Origin: Stenotrophomonas maltophilia
GTDB lineage: Bacteria; Pseudomonadota; Gammaproteobacteria; Xanthomonadales; Xanthomonadaceae
Reading direction: 5' to 3'
Assembly (NCBI RefSeq): GCF_003205835.1
Contig: NZ_CP029773.1
Location: forward strand, 4,620,501 to 4,684,500
DNA: 64,000 nucleotides
Shown here piece by piece: positions 41,056-50,668 of the stretch. The position numbers were made by a program, and so were the translations under genes. Below the pieces are notes generated by a model. It made no database searches. It was not told the origin of the DNA and saw only the letters and a program-made list of their open reading frames with translations. Position 1 is the stretch's first letter. Each line of letters begins with the position of its first letter.

Positions 41056-43176
41056 ATGAATGCGTCTGTCCGTGCTCCGCGCCTGCAGTCCAAGCTGCTC
41101 GGCGCGGTTTCTGTTGGTCTGGCCGTGGTCCTGCTGTGCGCTCTGGCCGGCCTGGCCTCCGCCTGGTTGAAGCTGTCCACCGATGTTCCACCCGAAGTCG
41201 CGCACAGCCGCGATGCCGAACGCCTGCAGCGCGAGTTCCGCGGCCAGGTGCAGGAATGGAAGAACGTGCTGCTGCGCGGCCACGACGACGCGTTGCGCCA
41301 ACGCCACCTGGACGCGTTCGACAGCGAGGGCCGTCTGGTCGAACAGCTGGCCAAGGGCCTGGTGACGAGCCCGGACGCGCACACGCGTGAACTGGCGCAG
41401 GCGTTCATCGGCCTGCACGCGCAGTTGCAGCAGGACTACCACGCAGCGCTGCAGGCCTTCGCCGAGGCCGGCTACGATCCCGCCGCCGGCGACAATCTCG
41501 TGCGCGGCAAGGATCGCCCGGTGGCGGCGGCACTGGATGCACTGAGCACGCATGCCACGCAGGTGGCCGAGGCGGCGCTGGCGGCCCGTTCGCAGCAGGC
41601 GCGGCAGACACTGCTGCTGTGCGCGGCGTTGACCGTGCTGGCTGCCGTGCTGCTGTTGATCGGGCTGGCCTGGTGGCTGCGGCGTGCCGTGGTGCAGCCG
41701 GTGCTGGCGGTGGAAGCCGCTGCGCGTGCAGTGGCTGCCGGTGATCTGCAGCACGTTGTGCAGGTGCGCAGCCGCGACGAGATCGGTCGCCTCGCGCAGG
41801 CCATGCAGGCGGTGCAGTCGACGCTGCGTGGCGTGCTGGAGGCGCAGGCGGCGATGGCACAGGCGCATGACGCCGGCACCATCAGCCACCGCATGGACGC
41901 CCGTGCCTTCCCCGGCGCATTCGGCACGATGGTGGCCGACAGCAACGCGCTGGTCGATGCGCACATTCAGGTGAAGCTGCGCGCGATCGCGATCATGGGG
42001 CGCTACGCCATCGGCGACCTCAGCCAGGACATGGAACGCCTGCCCGGCGAGAAGGCAGTGATCACCGACGCACTGGATACCGCCAAGGTCAATCTCGGCA
42101 TGATCAATGGCGAGATCCGCCGCCTGGCCGAAGCCGCTGCCAGGGGTGACTTCAGCCAGCGTGGCGACAGCGCGCGCTTCGAGCATGACTTCCGCGCGAT
42201 GGTCGACGGCTTGAACCGATTGATGCAGACGACCGAACTGAACCTCGGCGAGGTCTCCAGCATGCTGCGTGCGATCGCCGATGGCCGCCTCGGCGCGCGC
42301 ATGCACGGTGATTTCCAGGGTGTGTTCGCACGCATCGCCGGCGATGCCAACACCACTGCCGCGCAGCTGGCCACCATCGTCACCGACATCAAGCACGCCT
42401 CCGGCAACATCCACACGGCTGCGGCGGAGATCGCCGCCGGCAACAATGATCTGTCGCGCCGCACCGAACAGCAGGCCGCCAACCTGGAAGAAACCGCTGC
42501 ATCGATGGAGGAACTGACCTCCACCGTGCGCCAGAATGCCGAGCACGCCCGCCAGGCCAACCAGCTGGCGATCGGCGCGCACAACGTCGCCTCGCACGGC
42601 GGCAACGTGGTCGGCCAGGTAGTGGCAACGATGGGCGCGATCGAGACCTCGTCGCGACAGATCGCCGAGATCATCAGCGTGATCGATGGCATCGCCTTCC
42701 AGACCAACATCCTGGCATTGAACGCTGCGGTAGAAGCCGCGCGTGCCGGCGAGCAGGGCCGCGGCTTCGCGGTGGTCGCCAGTGAGGTCCGCACGCTGGC
42801 GCAGCGTTCGGCCGCTGCGGCGAAGGAGATCAAGTCGCTGATCGAGACCTCGGTGGAACAGGTCGGTCACGGCGCGCAGCGGGTGCGCGAGGCCGGTGAC
42901 ACCATGGCCGAGATCGTGGCGTCGGTGCAGCGGGTGACCGACATCATGGCCGAGATTTCCGCGGCCTCGCAGGAGCAGAGCGCGGGCATCGAACAGGTCA
43001 GCCAGACGGTGATCCAGATGGACGGCACCACCCAGCAGAACGCGGCGCTGGTGGAGGAAGCCAGTGCCGCCGCACGCAGCCTGGAACAACAGGCGAACCG
43101 GTTGATCGACGCGGTGGATGTGTTCGATCTGTCGACCACGGCGGCAGCGAAGGGCGGGCTGGCGCGCGCGGCCTGA
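41056..43176 (+). CDS. Methyl-accepting chemotaxis protein
   Basis: 706-residue receptor. TM1 ~12-37, a periplasmic four-helix-type sensor ~38-185 (VQEWKNVLLRGHDD, QLQQDYHAAL), TM2 ~188-208, then HAMP (AARAVAAGDLQHVVQ, EIGRLAQAM) and a further HAMP-like linker to ~430. The signalling tip region includes IDGIAFQTNILALNAAVEAARAG-type sequence and FAVVASEVRTLAQRSA. The C-terminus lacks the NWETF-type CheR/CheB docking pentapeptide. No che genes are next to it, so it is a stand-alone receptor; ligand unknown. Confidence 0.92.
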   Translation: MNASVRAPRLQSKLLGAVSVGLAVVLLCALAGLASAWLKLSTDVPPEVAHSRDAERLQREFRGQVQEWKNVLLRGHDDALRQRHLDAFDSEGRLVEQLAKGLVTSPDAHTRELAQAFIGLHAQLQQDYHAALQAFAEAGYDPAAGDNLVRGKDRPVAAALDALSTHATQVAEAALAARSQQARQTLLLCAALTVLAAVLLLIGLAWWLRRAVVQPVLAVEAAARAVAAGDLQHVVQVRSRDEIGRLAQAMQAVQSTLRGVLEAQAAMAQAHDAGTISHRMDARAFPGAFGTMVADSNALVDAHIQVKLRAIAIMGRYAIGDLSQDMERLPGEKAVITDALDTAKVNLGMINGEIRRLAEAAARGDFSQRGDSARFEHDFRAMVDGLNRLMQTTELNLGEVSSMLRAIADGRLGARMHGDFQGVFARIAGDANTTAAQLATIVTDIKHASGNIHTAAAEIAAGNNDLSRRTEQQAANLEETAASMEELTSTVRQNAEHARQANQLAIGAHNVASHGGNVVGQVVATMGAIETSSRQIAEIISVIDGIAFQTNILALNAAVEAARAGEQGRGFAVVASEVRTLAQRSAAAAKEIKSLIETSVEQVGHGAQRVREAGDTMAEIVASVQRVTDIMAEISAASQEQSAGIEQVSQTVIQMDGTTQQNAALVEEASAAARSLEQQANRLIDAVDVFDLSTTAAAKGGLARAA

Positions 43177-43186
43177 GTGATCCGGT

Positions 43187-43246
43187 TGCCGGCCAGCGGC
43201 CGGCACTACCCGTGTGATGAGCGGTAGTGCCGGCCGCTGGCCGGCA
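43187..43246. repeat. Pair of inverted SMAG stem-loops
   Basis: Inverted unit at 43187-43209 and direct unit (GTAGTGCCGGCC...) at 43224-43246, with the GTAG heads facing each other between convergent genes. Confidence 0.85.
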
Positions 43247-43249
43247 ACC

Positions 43250-44152
43250 TCAGCGCACGTAATCGCTCTGTGCCATCGCGTCGGCCAGGTAGTCCACGAA
43301 CGAGCTGATCCGCGCCGACACCGCGGTGTTGCGGTAGTACACCGCGTGGATCGGCTGGTATACATCCAGCGTCTGCGCCGCCAGCACTGGCACCAACGTG
43401 CCGGCAGCGCGGTCGCGATCGGTGACGAAGTCGGACAGGCAGGTGATGCCGACGCCTTCCACCGCCAGGCGGCGCAGCGTCTCGCCACTGGACACAGCGA
43501 TATCCGGGCGCACCAGCAGCAACCCGTCCGACTCACCGGGCAGCGGCCAGCGGTTCAGCGATTCCGGCTCGTTGAAGCTGAGCAGCGTGTGCTGGCCCAG
43601 CGCGGCGACGCTGGCCGGTTCACCGTGCCTGGCCAGGTAGGCCGGGCTCGCCACCAACCGCAGTTGGCAACGCCCCAGCGGCCGCGCGTGCAGGGTGGAG
43701 TCGGCCAGCGGCCCGATCCGGATCGCCAGATCGGTGCGTCGCTCCAGCAGGTCGATGTAGCGGTCGGAACTGTTCAACTCCAGCTGCACGTCCGGGTAAC
43801 GCGCGCGATAGCCGGCCACAAGCGGCGCAATCACGTGCAGCACGAACGGCATCGCCGCATCCACCCGCAGGCGCCCGGCCGGGCGCCCGCGGCGCGCCGC
43901 CATCTGTTCCTCGGCCGATTCCACCGCATCGACGATCGCGCGCGCATGGCGCAGGAACGCCTCGCCCTCGGCAGTCAGGTGCAGGCGGCGGGTGGTGCGG
44001 GTCAGCAGGGTAATCCCCAGCTTGTCCTCCAGCCGCCCCAGCGCACGGCTCACGCCCGAGGGCGTCTGCCCCAGCTGCTCGGCGGCGGCACTGATCGAGC
44101 CGCTGTCGATCACCGAAAGGAACGCCTGCATTTCATCGAGAGTGGTCTTCAT
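43250..44152 (-). CDS. LysR-family transcriptional regulator
   Basis: 300 residues. N-terminal winged helix (MQAFLSVIDSGSISAAAEQL, then PSGVSRALGRLEDKLGITLL at ~30-50) and a periplasmic-binding-like effector domain (~90-295, PAYLARHGEP, LNRWPL). It is divergent from the MFS exporter gene with 107 bases between the starts and a LysR-type box in between. It most likely controls the exporter and itself; the inducer is unknown. Confidence 0.9.
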   Translation of the reverse strand: MKTTLDEMQAFLSVIDSGSISAAAEQLGQTPSGVSRALGRLEDKLGITLLTRTTRRLHLTAEGEAFLRHARAIVDAVESAEEQMAARRGRPAGRLRVDAAMPFVLHVIAPLVAGYRARYPDVQLELNSSDRYIDLLERRTDLAIRIGPLADSTLHARPLGRCQLRLVASPAYLARHGEPASVAALGQHTLLSFNEPESLNRWPLPGESDGLLLVRPDIAVSSGETLRRLAVEGVGITCLSDFVTDRDRAAGTLVPVLAAQTLDVYQPIHAVYYRNTAVSARISSFVDYLADAMAQSDYVR

Positions 44153-44161
44153 GTCCCTATT

Positions 44162-44178
44162 ATTGACTGCACGGCAAT
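44162..44178. promoter_or_regulatory. LysR-type binding site (T-N11-A)
   Basis: ATTG-N9-CAAT palindrome containing T-N11-A (44164/44176), with CTATT/AATAG extending it. It sits ten bases before the lysR start and 82 before the MFS gene. Confidence 0.5.
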
Positions 44179-44259
44179 AGTGATTGGCGTGAAGGCCGGT
44201 TTTTCAGCAAAGGTCGGCGGCGCAGACTGCGCAGCCTCTTCCTCCTGCTGGACCCTGTC

Positions 44260-45474
44260 ATGACCCGTGGCATTCCCCTCGCCCTGCTGGCGTTGACCCT
44301 CGGTGCCTTCGCCATCGGCACCACCGAATTCGTCATCGTCGGCCTGATCCCGACCATCGCCGGCGACCTGCAGGTCAGCCTGCCCTCGGCCGGCCTGCTG
44401 GTCTCGCTGTACGCGCTGGGTGTGGCCATCGGTGCGCCGGTGCTGACTGCGCTGACCGGCCGCGTACCGCGCAAGCAACTGCTGGTGGCGCTGATGGTGT
44501 TGTTCACGCTCGGCAATGTCGTCGCCTGGATGGCACCCGGGTATACCTCGCTGATCATCGCCCGCATCCTCACCGGCCTGGCGCACGGCGTGTTCTTCTC
44601 GATCGGCGCGATCATCGCCACCGCCGTGGTGCCGAAGGAGAAGGCCGCCAGCGCGATCGCCATCATGTTCACCGGCCTGACCGTGGCGCTGGTGACCGGC
44701 GTGCCGCTGGGCACCTTCATCGGCCAGCACCTGGGCTGGCGCGCGACCTTCCTGGCGGTGGCCGGCCTCGGCGTGATCGCCCTGCTCGGCGCGCTGCTGT
44801 TCGTACCACGCAACCTGCCGCAGAGCGCACCGGCCAGCCTCCGCCAGCAGCTGGCCGTGCTGGGCCAGCCACGCCTGCTGCTGGTCTATGCGATGACCGC
44901 GCTGGGCTACGGCGGTACCTTCCTGGCCTTCACCTACCTGGCGCCGATCCTGCAGGACGTCACTGGCTTCTCCGCCAATGCGGTCAGCCTGGTGCTGCTG
45001 GTGTACGGCGTGTCGGTGGCGATCGGCAACCTGTGGGGCGGGCGCATGGCCGACCGCATGGGTCCGGTGCCCGCGCTGAAGCGCATCTTCGCATTGCTGG
45101 CCCTGGTGCTGTTCGTACTCACGTTTACTGCCTACAACACCTGGTTGATGCTGCTGACGGTGCTGGCGCTGGGCGCGGTGGCGTTCGGCAACGTGCCCGG
45201 CCTGCAGGTCTACGTGGTCAAGCAGGCGCAGCGCTATGCACCGCAGGCCAGCGACGTGGCCTCGGGCCTGAACATCGCCGCATTCAACGTTGGCATCGCC
45301 ATGGGCGCCTCGCTGGGTGGCCTGGTGGTGGAGCACATCGGCCTGATGCATACGCCCTGGCTGGGCGCGCTGGTGGTCGCACTGGCCTACGTGCTGACCG
45401 CGCTCAGCGGCCGCCTCGACCGCCGTGATGGCATCGACCACCGCGCCGACGGCATTGCCGCCACCGCGCATTGA
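44260..45474 (+). CDS. MFS exporter (AraJ/YdhP-like)
   Basis: 404 residues with twelve predicted TM helices. The first helix region reads GAFAIGTTEFVIVGLIPTIA, and there are the MFS loop motifs GVPLGTFIGQHLGWRATF and GGRMADRMG. This is the DHA1-type arabinose/drug efflux subgroup. Divergent from its probable LysR regulator. The substrate could be a sugar, drug or purine; the sequence does not decide. Confidence 0.88.
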   Translation: MTRGIPLALLALTLGAFAIGTTEFVIVGLIPTIAGDLQVSLPSAGLLVSLYALGVAIGAPVLTALTGRVPRKQLLVALMVLFTLGNVVAWMAPGYTSLIIARILTGLAHGVFFSIGAIIATAVVPKEKAASAIAIMFTGLTVALVTGVPLGTFIGQHLGWRATFLAVAGLGVIALLGALLFVPRNLPQSAPASLRQQLAVLGQPRLLLVYAMTALGYGGTFLAFTYLAPILQDVTGFSANAVSLVLLVYGVSVAIGNLWGGRMADRMGPVPALKRIFALLALVLFVLTFTAYNTWLMLLTVLALGAVAFGNVPGLQVYVVKQAQRYAPQASDVASGLNIAAFNVGIAMGASLGGLVVEHIGLMHTPWLGALVVALAYVLTALSGRLDRRDGIDHRADGIAATAH

Positions 45475-45561
45475 TTCATGCAATGCACCGTTGCCGGCAT
45501 GCATGCGGTGCCTGTCCTACCCTCTTCCTTCTGCTACTCCCTTCCCCCGTTGGAGCTTCCC

Positions 45562-46371
45562 ATGACTGTCCCCGCTTTCGGTCTCGGCACCTTCCGCCTC
45601 AAAGACCAGACCGTGATCGACTCGGTGCGCAACGCACTGGAGGTCGGCTACCGCGCCATCGATACCGCGCAGATCTACGGCAATGAAGCCGAAGTCGGCC
45701 AGGCCATCGCCGAGTCGGGCGTGCCGCGCGATGATCTGTACCTGACCACCAAGGTCTGGATCACCGAGTTCAAGCGCGATGCGCTGCTGGCCAGCCTGCG
45801 TACCAGCCTCGAGAAGCTGCGCACCGATCGCGTCGACCTGGCGCTGATCCACTGGCCGTCACCGAATGACAAGGTCGATGTGCCGATGGAGGAATACCTG
45901 CCAGCACTGGCCGAGGCCAAGGCGGAGGGGCTGACCCGCGAGATCGGCATCTCCAATTTCACCATCGCGCAGACCCGCAAGGCGATCGAGATCCTCGGCG
46001 CCGAAGCCATCGCCACCAACCAGATCGAGATCCACCCGTACCTGCAGAACCGCCTGCTGGTGAAGTTCCTGCAGGACAACGGCATCCACATCACCGCCTA
46101 CATGAGCCTGGCTTATGGCGAAGTGCTGAAGGACCCGGTGATCCAGGCCATTGCCGGCCGCCACCAGGCCACGCCGGCGCAGGTTGCGCTGGCCTGGGCG
46201 CTGCAGCAGGGCTTCTCGGTCATTCCGTCGTCGACCAAGCGCGAAAACCTGGCAGCCAACCTGGAAGCAGCGGCCGTACGCCTGACCGACGAAGACATGG
46301 CGCAGATCGCCAAGCTGGATCGCGGCCATCGCCTCGCGAATCCGGAAGGGATTGCCCCGGCCTGGGATTGA
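45562..46371 (+). CDS. dkgB: Aldo/keto reductase, 2,5-diketo-D-gluconate reductase B-like
   Basis: 269 residues from ATG 45562, TTGGAG upstream. Tetrad visible: AIDTAQIYGNE (Asp, Tyr), LTTKVWI (Lys), LIHWPSP (His). Closely follows the DkgB pattern throughout (FGLGTFRLKDQTVIDSVRNA, IGISNFTIAQ, VIPSSTKRENLAANL). Such enzymes also reduce methylglyoxal. An earlier in-frame start at 45478 lacks a good ribosome-binding site. Confidence 0.87.
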   Translation: MTVPAFGLGTFRLKDQTVIDSVRNALEVGYRAIDTAQIYGNEAEVGQAIAESGVPRDDLYLTTKVWITEFKRDALLASLRTSLEKLRTDRVDLALIHWPSPNDKVDVPMEEYLPALAEAKAEGLTREIGISNFTIAQTRKAIEILGAEAIATNQIEIHPYLQNRLLVKFLQDNGIHITAYMSLAYGEVLKDPVIQAIAGRHQATPAQVALAWALQQGFSVIPSSTKRENLAANLEAAAVRLTDEDMAQIAKLDRGHRLANPEGIAPAWD

Positions 46372-46380
46372 GGCATTGTT

Positions 46381-46464
46381 GTAGAGCCGAGCCCACGCTC
46401 GGCTCCTGGCCGCCTGCAGCCGAGCATGGCTCGGCTCTACAGGTAGATGCCGACCTTGGTCGGC
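46381..46464. repeat. Cluster of three GTAG stem-loops
   Basis: GTAGAGCCGAGCCC...GGCTC (46381-46405), its inverted partner ending CTCTAC (46418-46440) and a GTAGATGCCGACC/GGTCGGC unit (46443-46464), between convergent genes. Confidence 0.75.
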
Positions 46465-46493
46465 GCTGGCCTCTGGTCAGTCGATGACACATC

Positions 46494-46513
46494 GTGCCGA
46501 CCAAGGTCGGCAC
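46494..46513. repeat. Short GCCGACC palindrome
   Basis: GTGCCGACCAAGGTCGGCAC, a perfect inverted repeat matching the stem of the GTAG unit at 46443-46464 and of 50625-50648. Confidence 0.65.
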
Positions 46514-46528
46514 CTGCCAAAGGCAGCG

Positions 46529-47236
46529 CTATCCCTCGCCTTGCAGCAACCACCCACGCATGGCCGCACTGACCTCGTCCGGCTTTTCCATCGGTGCCAG
46601 GTGCCCGCAATCGGGCACCACCACCAGCTGCGAATGCGGCACCAGGGCGTGCATCTCCTCGCTCACCGCCAGCGGCGTGATGCGGTCGTTCACACCGCAG
46701 ACGATCAGCAGCGGATCGCGGTAGCCGGCCAGCACGTCATGGCCGTCGCGGCGCTCCAGCGCGCTCTGGCGCAGGAACACTTCGGCGCCCAACCGCGCGG
46801 TCATGTCGCGCACACGCTGCACCAGCACGTAGTCATCCAGCCGCGAGGCATCGATGTAGCTGCGCATCAACGCGTCACCGAAGCCGTGGAATTTTCCCGG
46901 CAGGCGCACGCTGGCACGTTGGCTGCGGCGCTGCTCGGCACGTTCCGGCGAATCGGCATGGATCGAGGTATCGATCAGCGCCAGCTGCAGCACACGTTCC
47001 GGCGCGATGCGCAGGATCTGCTGGGCGACGAAGCCGCCCAGCGAGAAACCGGCCAGCGCAAAGCGTTCCGGCGCCTGCGCCAGCACGTCCTCGGCCACGC
47101 CCTGCAGGGTTTCGCCGCGGGTCTGGTCGCCCACCGTGCAATCAGCGATGTCGGCCAGGTCAGCCAGCTGTGCGCGCCAGAGCTCGGCATCGTTGAGCAG
47201 GCCGGGCAGCAGCAACAGGGGGATACGGTCGGTCAT
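46529..47236 (-). CDS. Alpha/beta hydrolase
   Basis: 235 residues from ATG 47236. Nucleophile elbow GFSLGG with Ser (~65), Asp in CGVNDRITP (~183) and His in PDCGHLAPME (~212) complete the catalytic triad; LLLLPGLLND near the start forms the oxyanion region. Close in style to the small MenH/BioH-like esterases, but without enough to name the substrate. Longer upstream starts run into a GTAG repeat. Confidence 0.8.
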   Translation of the reverse strand: MTDRIPLLLLPGLLNDAELWRAQLADLADIADCTVGDQTRGETLQGVAEDVLAQAPERFALAGFSLGGFVAQQILRIAPERVLQLALIDTSIHADSPERAEQRRSQRASVRLPGKFHGFGDALMRSYIDASRLDDYVLVQRVRDMTARLGAEVFLRQSALERRDGHDVLAGYRDPLLIVCGVNDRITPLAVSEEMHALVPHSQLVVVPDCGHLAPMEKPDEVSAAMRGWLLQGEG

Positions 47237-47293
47237 GGGGGTATTGTCGCGCCGGTGCGGTGGCGGCGCCATGCCGCAACGGGCGGTTGCGTT

Positions 47294-47350
47294 GTAGAGT
47301 CGAGCCATGCTCGACTGCTCCACAGCCAGTCGAGCATGGCTCGACTCTAC
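47294..47350. repeat. Inverted pair of GTAG stem-loops (GTCGAGC subtype)
   Basis: GTAGAGTCGAGCCATGCTCGAC (47294-47315) and its inverted copy ending GACTCTAC at 47350, between divergent genes. Confidence 0.75.
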
Positions 47351-47375
47351 AGAAGGCAACGACACGGACGCGACC

Positions 47376-47756
47376 ATGGCAGACCCCTACAACAGCGGTA
47401 TCCCCTCCCCGCCCGCGCTGCGCTTCGACGATGCGCTGGTCACCACCGCCTTCGAGCTGCCCGGCCATCGCGTCGTGCGCAATCTGGGGGTAGTGCGCGG
47501 CATCACCGTACGCTCGCGTTCGATCGTCGGCAACTTCCTGGGCGGCATCCAGACCCTCTTCGGCGGCAACATCACCATCTACACCGAGCTGTGCGAACAG
47601 GCCCGCGAGGAAACCTACCGCGACATGGTCAAGCACGCGCGGCAGCTGGGCGCCAACGCGATCATTGGCATGCGCTACGACGCCACCGACGTGATGACCG
47701 GGCTGACCGAGGTGCTGTGCTATGGCACGGCGGTGGTGGTGGAACCATTGCGTTGA
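47376..47756 (+). CDS. YbjQ/UPF0145-family protein
   Basis: 126 residues from ATG 47376. Contains the family core: GHRVVRNLGVVRGITVRSRS, then ARQLGANAIIGMRYDATD and EVLCYGTAVVV. YbjQ proteins are homopentameric small proteins sometimes called heavy-metal-binding; no function is proven. Divergent from the hydrolase gene. Confidence 0.8.
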   Translation: MADPYNSGIPSPPALRFDDALVTTAFELPGHRVVRNLGVVRGITVRSRSIVGNFLGGIQTLFGGNITIYTELCEQAREETYRDMVKHARQLGANAIIGMRYDATDVMTGLTEVLCYGTAVVVEPLR

Positions 47757-47760
47757 AGCT

Positions 47761-47785
47761 GTAGAGCCGAGCCCATGCTCGGCTC
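47761..47785 (+). repeat. GTAG stem-loop (GCCGAGC subtype)
   Basis: GTAGAGCCGAGCCC ATGCTCGGCTC, four bases after the ybjQ-like stop; likely a shared terminator with the convergent acetyltransferase gene. Confidence 0.7.
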
Positions 47786-47794
47786 AGGCGGCAA

Positions 47795-50521
47795 TCAAGC
47801 CACCGGCGGAACGTCAGGCACCTCGACCTGCTGCACCGGCAGGGTCACCATCATCACCGTCGGGTCATCCGGATCCAGCTTCGTCTTGAAGCCCAGGCTC
47901 TGGCACATCGCCAGCATGGTGCTGTTCTCGCGCAGCACCTGGCCTTCGACCACGTCCAGGCCCAGCCACTTGGCGTACTCGATCATGATCGCCATCAACC
48001 GCCAGCCGATGCCGTGGCCCTTCAGGTCCGAACGGATCAGGATGCCGTACTCGCCACGGTGGTAATCGGCATCGGCGTGCAGGCGTACCGCGCCCAGCAT
48101 TTCGCCGCTGCGCGGTTCGATCGCCACCAGCGCGATCGAGCGTGCGTAGTCGAGCTGGGTCAGGCGCGCGATGAACTCGTGGCTGAAGTGCTTCACCGAC
48201 TGGAAGAAGCGCAGGCGCAGGTCCTCGTCGCTGACACGAGCGAAGAACGCGCGGAACAGTGCGTCGTCCTCCGGCCGCACCGGGCGCACGAAGGCACGGC
48301 CGCCATCGGACAGCTCGATGGTGCGCTCCCACTCCTTCGGGTATGGGAACACCGAGAAACGCGGGTGGCCGCGGCCCTTATGCAGGATGCGCGACGGCGC
48401 CACCGCCACGCGGGCATCGAGGGCGAGGATGCCCTTGCCGTCGACCAGCAGCGGGTTGATGTCCAGCGTGCGCACTTCGGGAATGTCGGCGGCCAGTTGT
48501 GCCAGCTTCACCAGCGCCAGCGCCAGTGCGCGCTCGTCAGCCGCCGGCACGTCACCGTAAGCCTTGAGGATGCGCGAAGCGCGGGTCTGGCCGATCAGCT
48601 CGTGGGCCAGGCGCAGGTCCAGCGGCGGCAGCGCCAGCGCCTTGTCGTTGATCACTTCGACGGCAGTGCCGCCGCGACCGACCACGATCACCGGACCGAA
48701 CGTCGCGTCATCGGCGATGCCGACAATCAACTCGCGCGCCTTCGGGCGGACGATGGTCGGCTGTACCAGCAGGCCATCGATGCGTGCATCCGGCCGCAGC
48801 TGGCGTGCGCGCGACAGGATCGCGTTGGCCGCGCTCTGCACCGCCGGCAGCGTGGACAGGTTCAGGCGCACGCCATCCACTTCCGACTTGTGCGGAATAT
48901 CCGGCGACAGGATCTTCAGTGCGACCGTGGCACCGCGCTCCAGCAGCGGCTGCGCCAGATCCATCGCCTCGTGCGCATCGCGCGCATGCATCACCGGCGC
49001 GGAGGGAATGCCATAGGCCTTTAGCAGTTCATGGGTGGCCAGCGGGTCCAGCCACTGCTGGCCGTTGGCCAGTGCGGCATCAACCAGCGTGCGCGCGGCG
49101 GCCGTGTCGACGCTGAAGTCCTGCGGCAGGCTGGGCGGCGTTTCCATCAACGCGTTCTGCGCTTCGCGGTAGCGCACCAGGTGCTGGAAGCCACGTACGG
49201 CTTCGGCCTCGGTCGGATAGGTCGGCACCCGTGCCGCGTTGAGTGTGGCGGTAGCCTGGTCGTCGTTGCCCAGCCACACCGCGAACACCGGCTTGTCGCG
49301 ATGATGGCGCGGGCGCAGGCCGAGCGTGCGGGTGAGCGCTTGCGCGGCGTCCGCCGATGAGGTGAACGCGGTCGGCACGTTCACCACCATCACCGCGTCA
49401 TTCTCGTTGTCGGCCAGCAGCGCTTCGATGGCCGCGGCATAGCGATCACCATCGGCGTCGACCACGATGTCGACCGGATTGCTGCGCGACCAGCCCTGCG
49501 GCAGCACCGCGTCGAGTTTCTCGACGGTGCTGTCGGACAGGTTGGCCAGCGTGCCGCGCAGCGCGATCAACTGGTCCACCGCAAGGCGACCCACGCCACC
49601 ACCGTTGCTGAGGATGGCCAGGCGGCGACCGGGGAACGTCCCCAACCGACCCAGCGACTCGGCGGCGGTGAACAGTTCGTCCAGCGCACCCACGCGCAGC
49701 AGGCCGGCGCGGTTGAAGGCCGCGCCGTAGACGTCGTCGGCGCGGGCCAGGGCCTGCACATGGGTATCGCGGCTGCCCGGCTGCACGCGCTCGGCGCGGC
49801 CGGACTTCACCACCACCACCGGCTTGGCGCGGGCGGCGGCACGCGCGGCCGACATGAACTTGCGCGCGTCCTTGATCTGCTCGACGTAGAGCAGGATGGC
49901 GCGGGTGCGGTAGTCGGTGGCGAAGTAGTCGAGCAGATCGCCGAAGTCGACGTCCATCGTGTCGCCCAGCGAGACCACGGCGGAAAAGCCGACCGAGCGC
50001 GCCACGCCCCATTCCACCAGCGCGGCGGCAATGGCCGAGGATTCGGAGATCAGCGCGAGGTCGCCGGCCTGCGGGAAGTGCGCGGCGATGCTGGCATTAA
50101 GTCGCGCATGCGGTGCGATCACACCCAGGCAGTGCGGGCCCAGGATGCGCAGGCCATGCTTGCGCGCTACCGTTTCCACCTGTTCCGACAACGACCCCGG
50201 GCCTTCGCCCAGGTGTGCGGTGAGGATGATCGCCGCCTGCACGCCACGTTCGGCGGCGGTGCGCACCACCTGCGGCACGATCGCCGCCGGTGCAGTGATC
50301 ACCACCAGGTCCGGCACCCAGTCCAGGTCCTTCAAGCGCTTGACCGTACGGATGCCATCGATCTCGGCGTGCCGCGGGTTGATCCACGCCACCTTGCCGG
50401 GGAAGCCGGTGCCACGCAGGTTACGCATCACCGCGCGCCCGGCCGAGCGCTCGCGCGGGCTGCCGCCGATCACCGCGACCGACTGCGGACGGAACACGGA
50501 CTGCAGGTGGTAGGTACTCAT
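47795..50521 (-). CDS. Protein lysine acetyltransferase, Pat/YfiQ-like (ADP-forming acyl-CoA ligase fused to GNAT)
   Basis: 908 residues from ATG 50521. N-terminal CoA-binding domain (SVAVIGGSPRERSAGRAV), succinyl-CoA-synthetase-like domains (to ~470), an ATP-grasp domain (~500-720: ALKILSPDIPHKSEVDGVRL, IVVGRGGTAVEV) and a C-terminal GNAT domain (~740-890: FVRPVRPEDD, then SDLKGHGIGWRLMAIMIEYA). This is the Pat architecture that acetylates acetyl-CoA synthetase and many other proteins. The ligase half is often inactive in Pat. Earlier in-frame starts lie in repeat DNA. Confidence 0.87.
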   Translation of the reverse strand: MSTYHLQSVFRPQSVAVIGGSPRERSAGRAVMRNLRGTGFPGKVAWINPRHAEIDGIRTVKRLKDLDWVPDLVVITAPAAIVPQVVRTAAERGVQAAIILTAHLGEGPGSLSEQVETVARKHGLRILGPHCLGVIAPHARLNASIAAHFPQAGDLALISESSAIAAALVEWGVARSVGFSAVVSLGDTMDVDFGDLLDYFATDYRTRAILLYVEQIKDARKFMSAARAAARAKPVVVVKSGRAERVQPGSRDTHVQALARADDVYGAAFNRAGLLRVGALDELFTAAESLGRLGTFPGRRLAILSNGGGVGRLAVDQLIALRGTLANLSDSTVEKLDAVLPQGWSRSNPVDIVVDADGDRYAAAIEALLADNENDAVMVVNVPTAFTSSADAAQALTRTLGLRPRHHRDKPVFAVWLGNDDQATATLNAARVPTYPTEAEAVRGFQHLVRYREAQNALMETPPSLPQDFSVDTAAARTLVDAALANGQQWLDPLATHELLKAYGIPSAPVMHARDAHEAMDLAQPLLERGATVALKILSPDIPHKSEVDGVRLNLSTLPAVQSAANAILSRARQLRPDARIDGLLVQPTIVRPKARELIVGIADDATFGPVIVVGRGGTAVEVINDKALALPPLDLRLAHELIGQTRASRILKAYGDVPAADERALALALVKLAQLAADIPEVRTLDINPLLVDGKGILALDARVAVAPSRILHKGRGHPRFSVFPYPKEWERTIELSDGGRAFVRPVRPEDDALFRAFFARVSDEDLRLRFFQSVKHFSHEFIARLTQLDYARSIALVAIEPRSGEMLGAVRLHADADYHRGEYGILIRSDLKGHGIGWRLMAIMIEYAKWLGLDVVEGQVLRENSTMLAMCQSLGFKTKLDPDDPTVMMVTLPVQQVEVPDVPPVA

Positions 50522-50582
50522 GCGCCTACGGTACACGGACCGGCGCATCGGGCGCATGATCCAGCGCAAGCCCCCGGTCTCC

Positions 50583-50648
50583 GGGGTCGGATCCCTTCGC
50601 ACAGCGATGGGCTCTGACCCCTGCGTGCCGACCAAGGTCGGCACCTAC
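50583..50648. repeat. GGGGTC-ended palindrome followed by a GTAG stem-loop
   Basis: GGGGTCGGATCCCTTCGC...GGGCTCTGACCCC (50583-50621) and a GTGCCGACC/GGTCGGCAC unit ending CTAC (50625-50648), in the gap between two minus-strand genes. Confidence 0.7.
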
Positions 50649-50668
50649 CGGAGCACGGTGGTTCCGGC

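Noticed and set aside
40966..43536. 856-codon open frame antisense to the chemotaxis receptor
   Set aside because: His/Gln/Arg-rich shadow with no recognisable domain.
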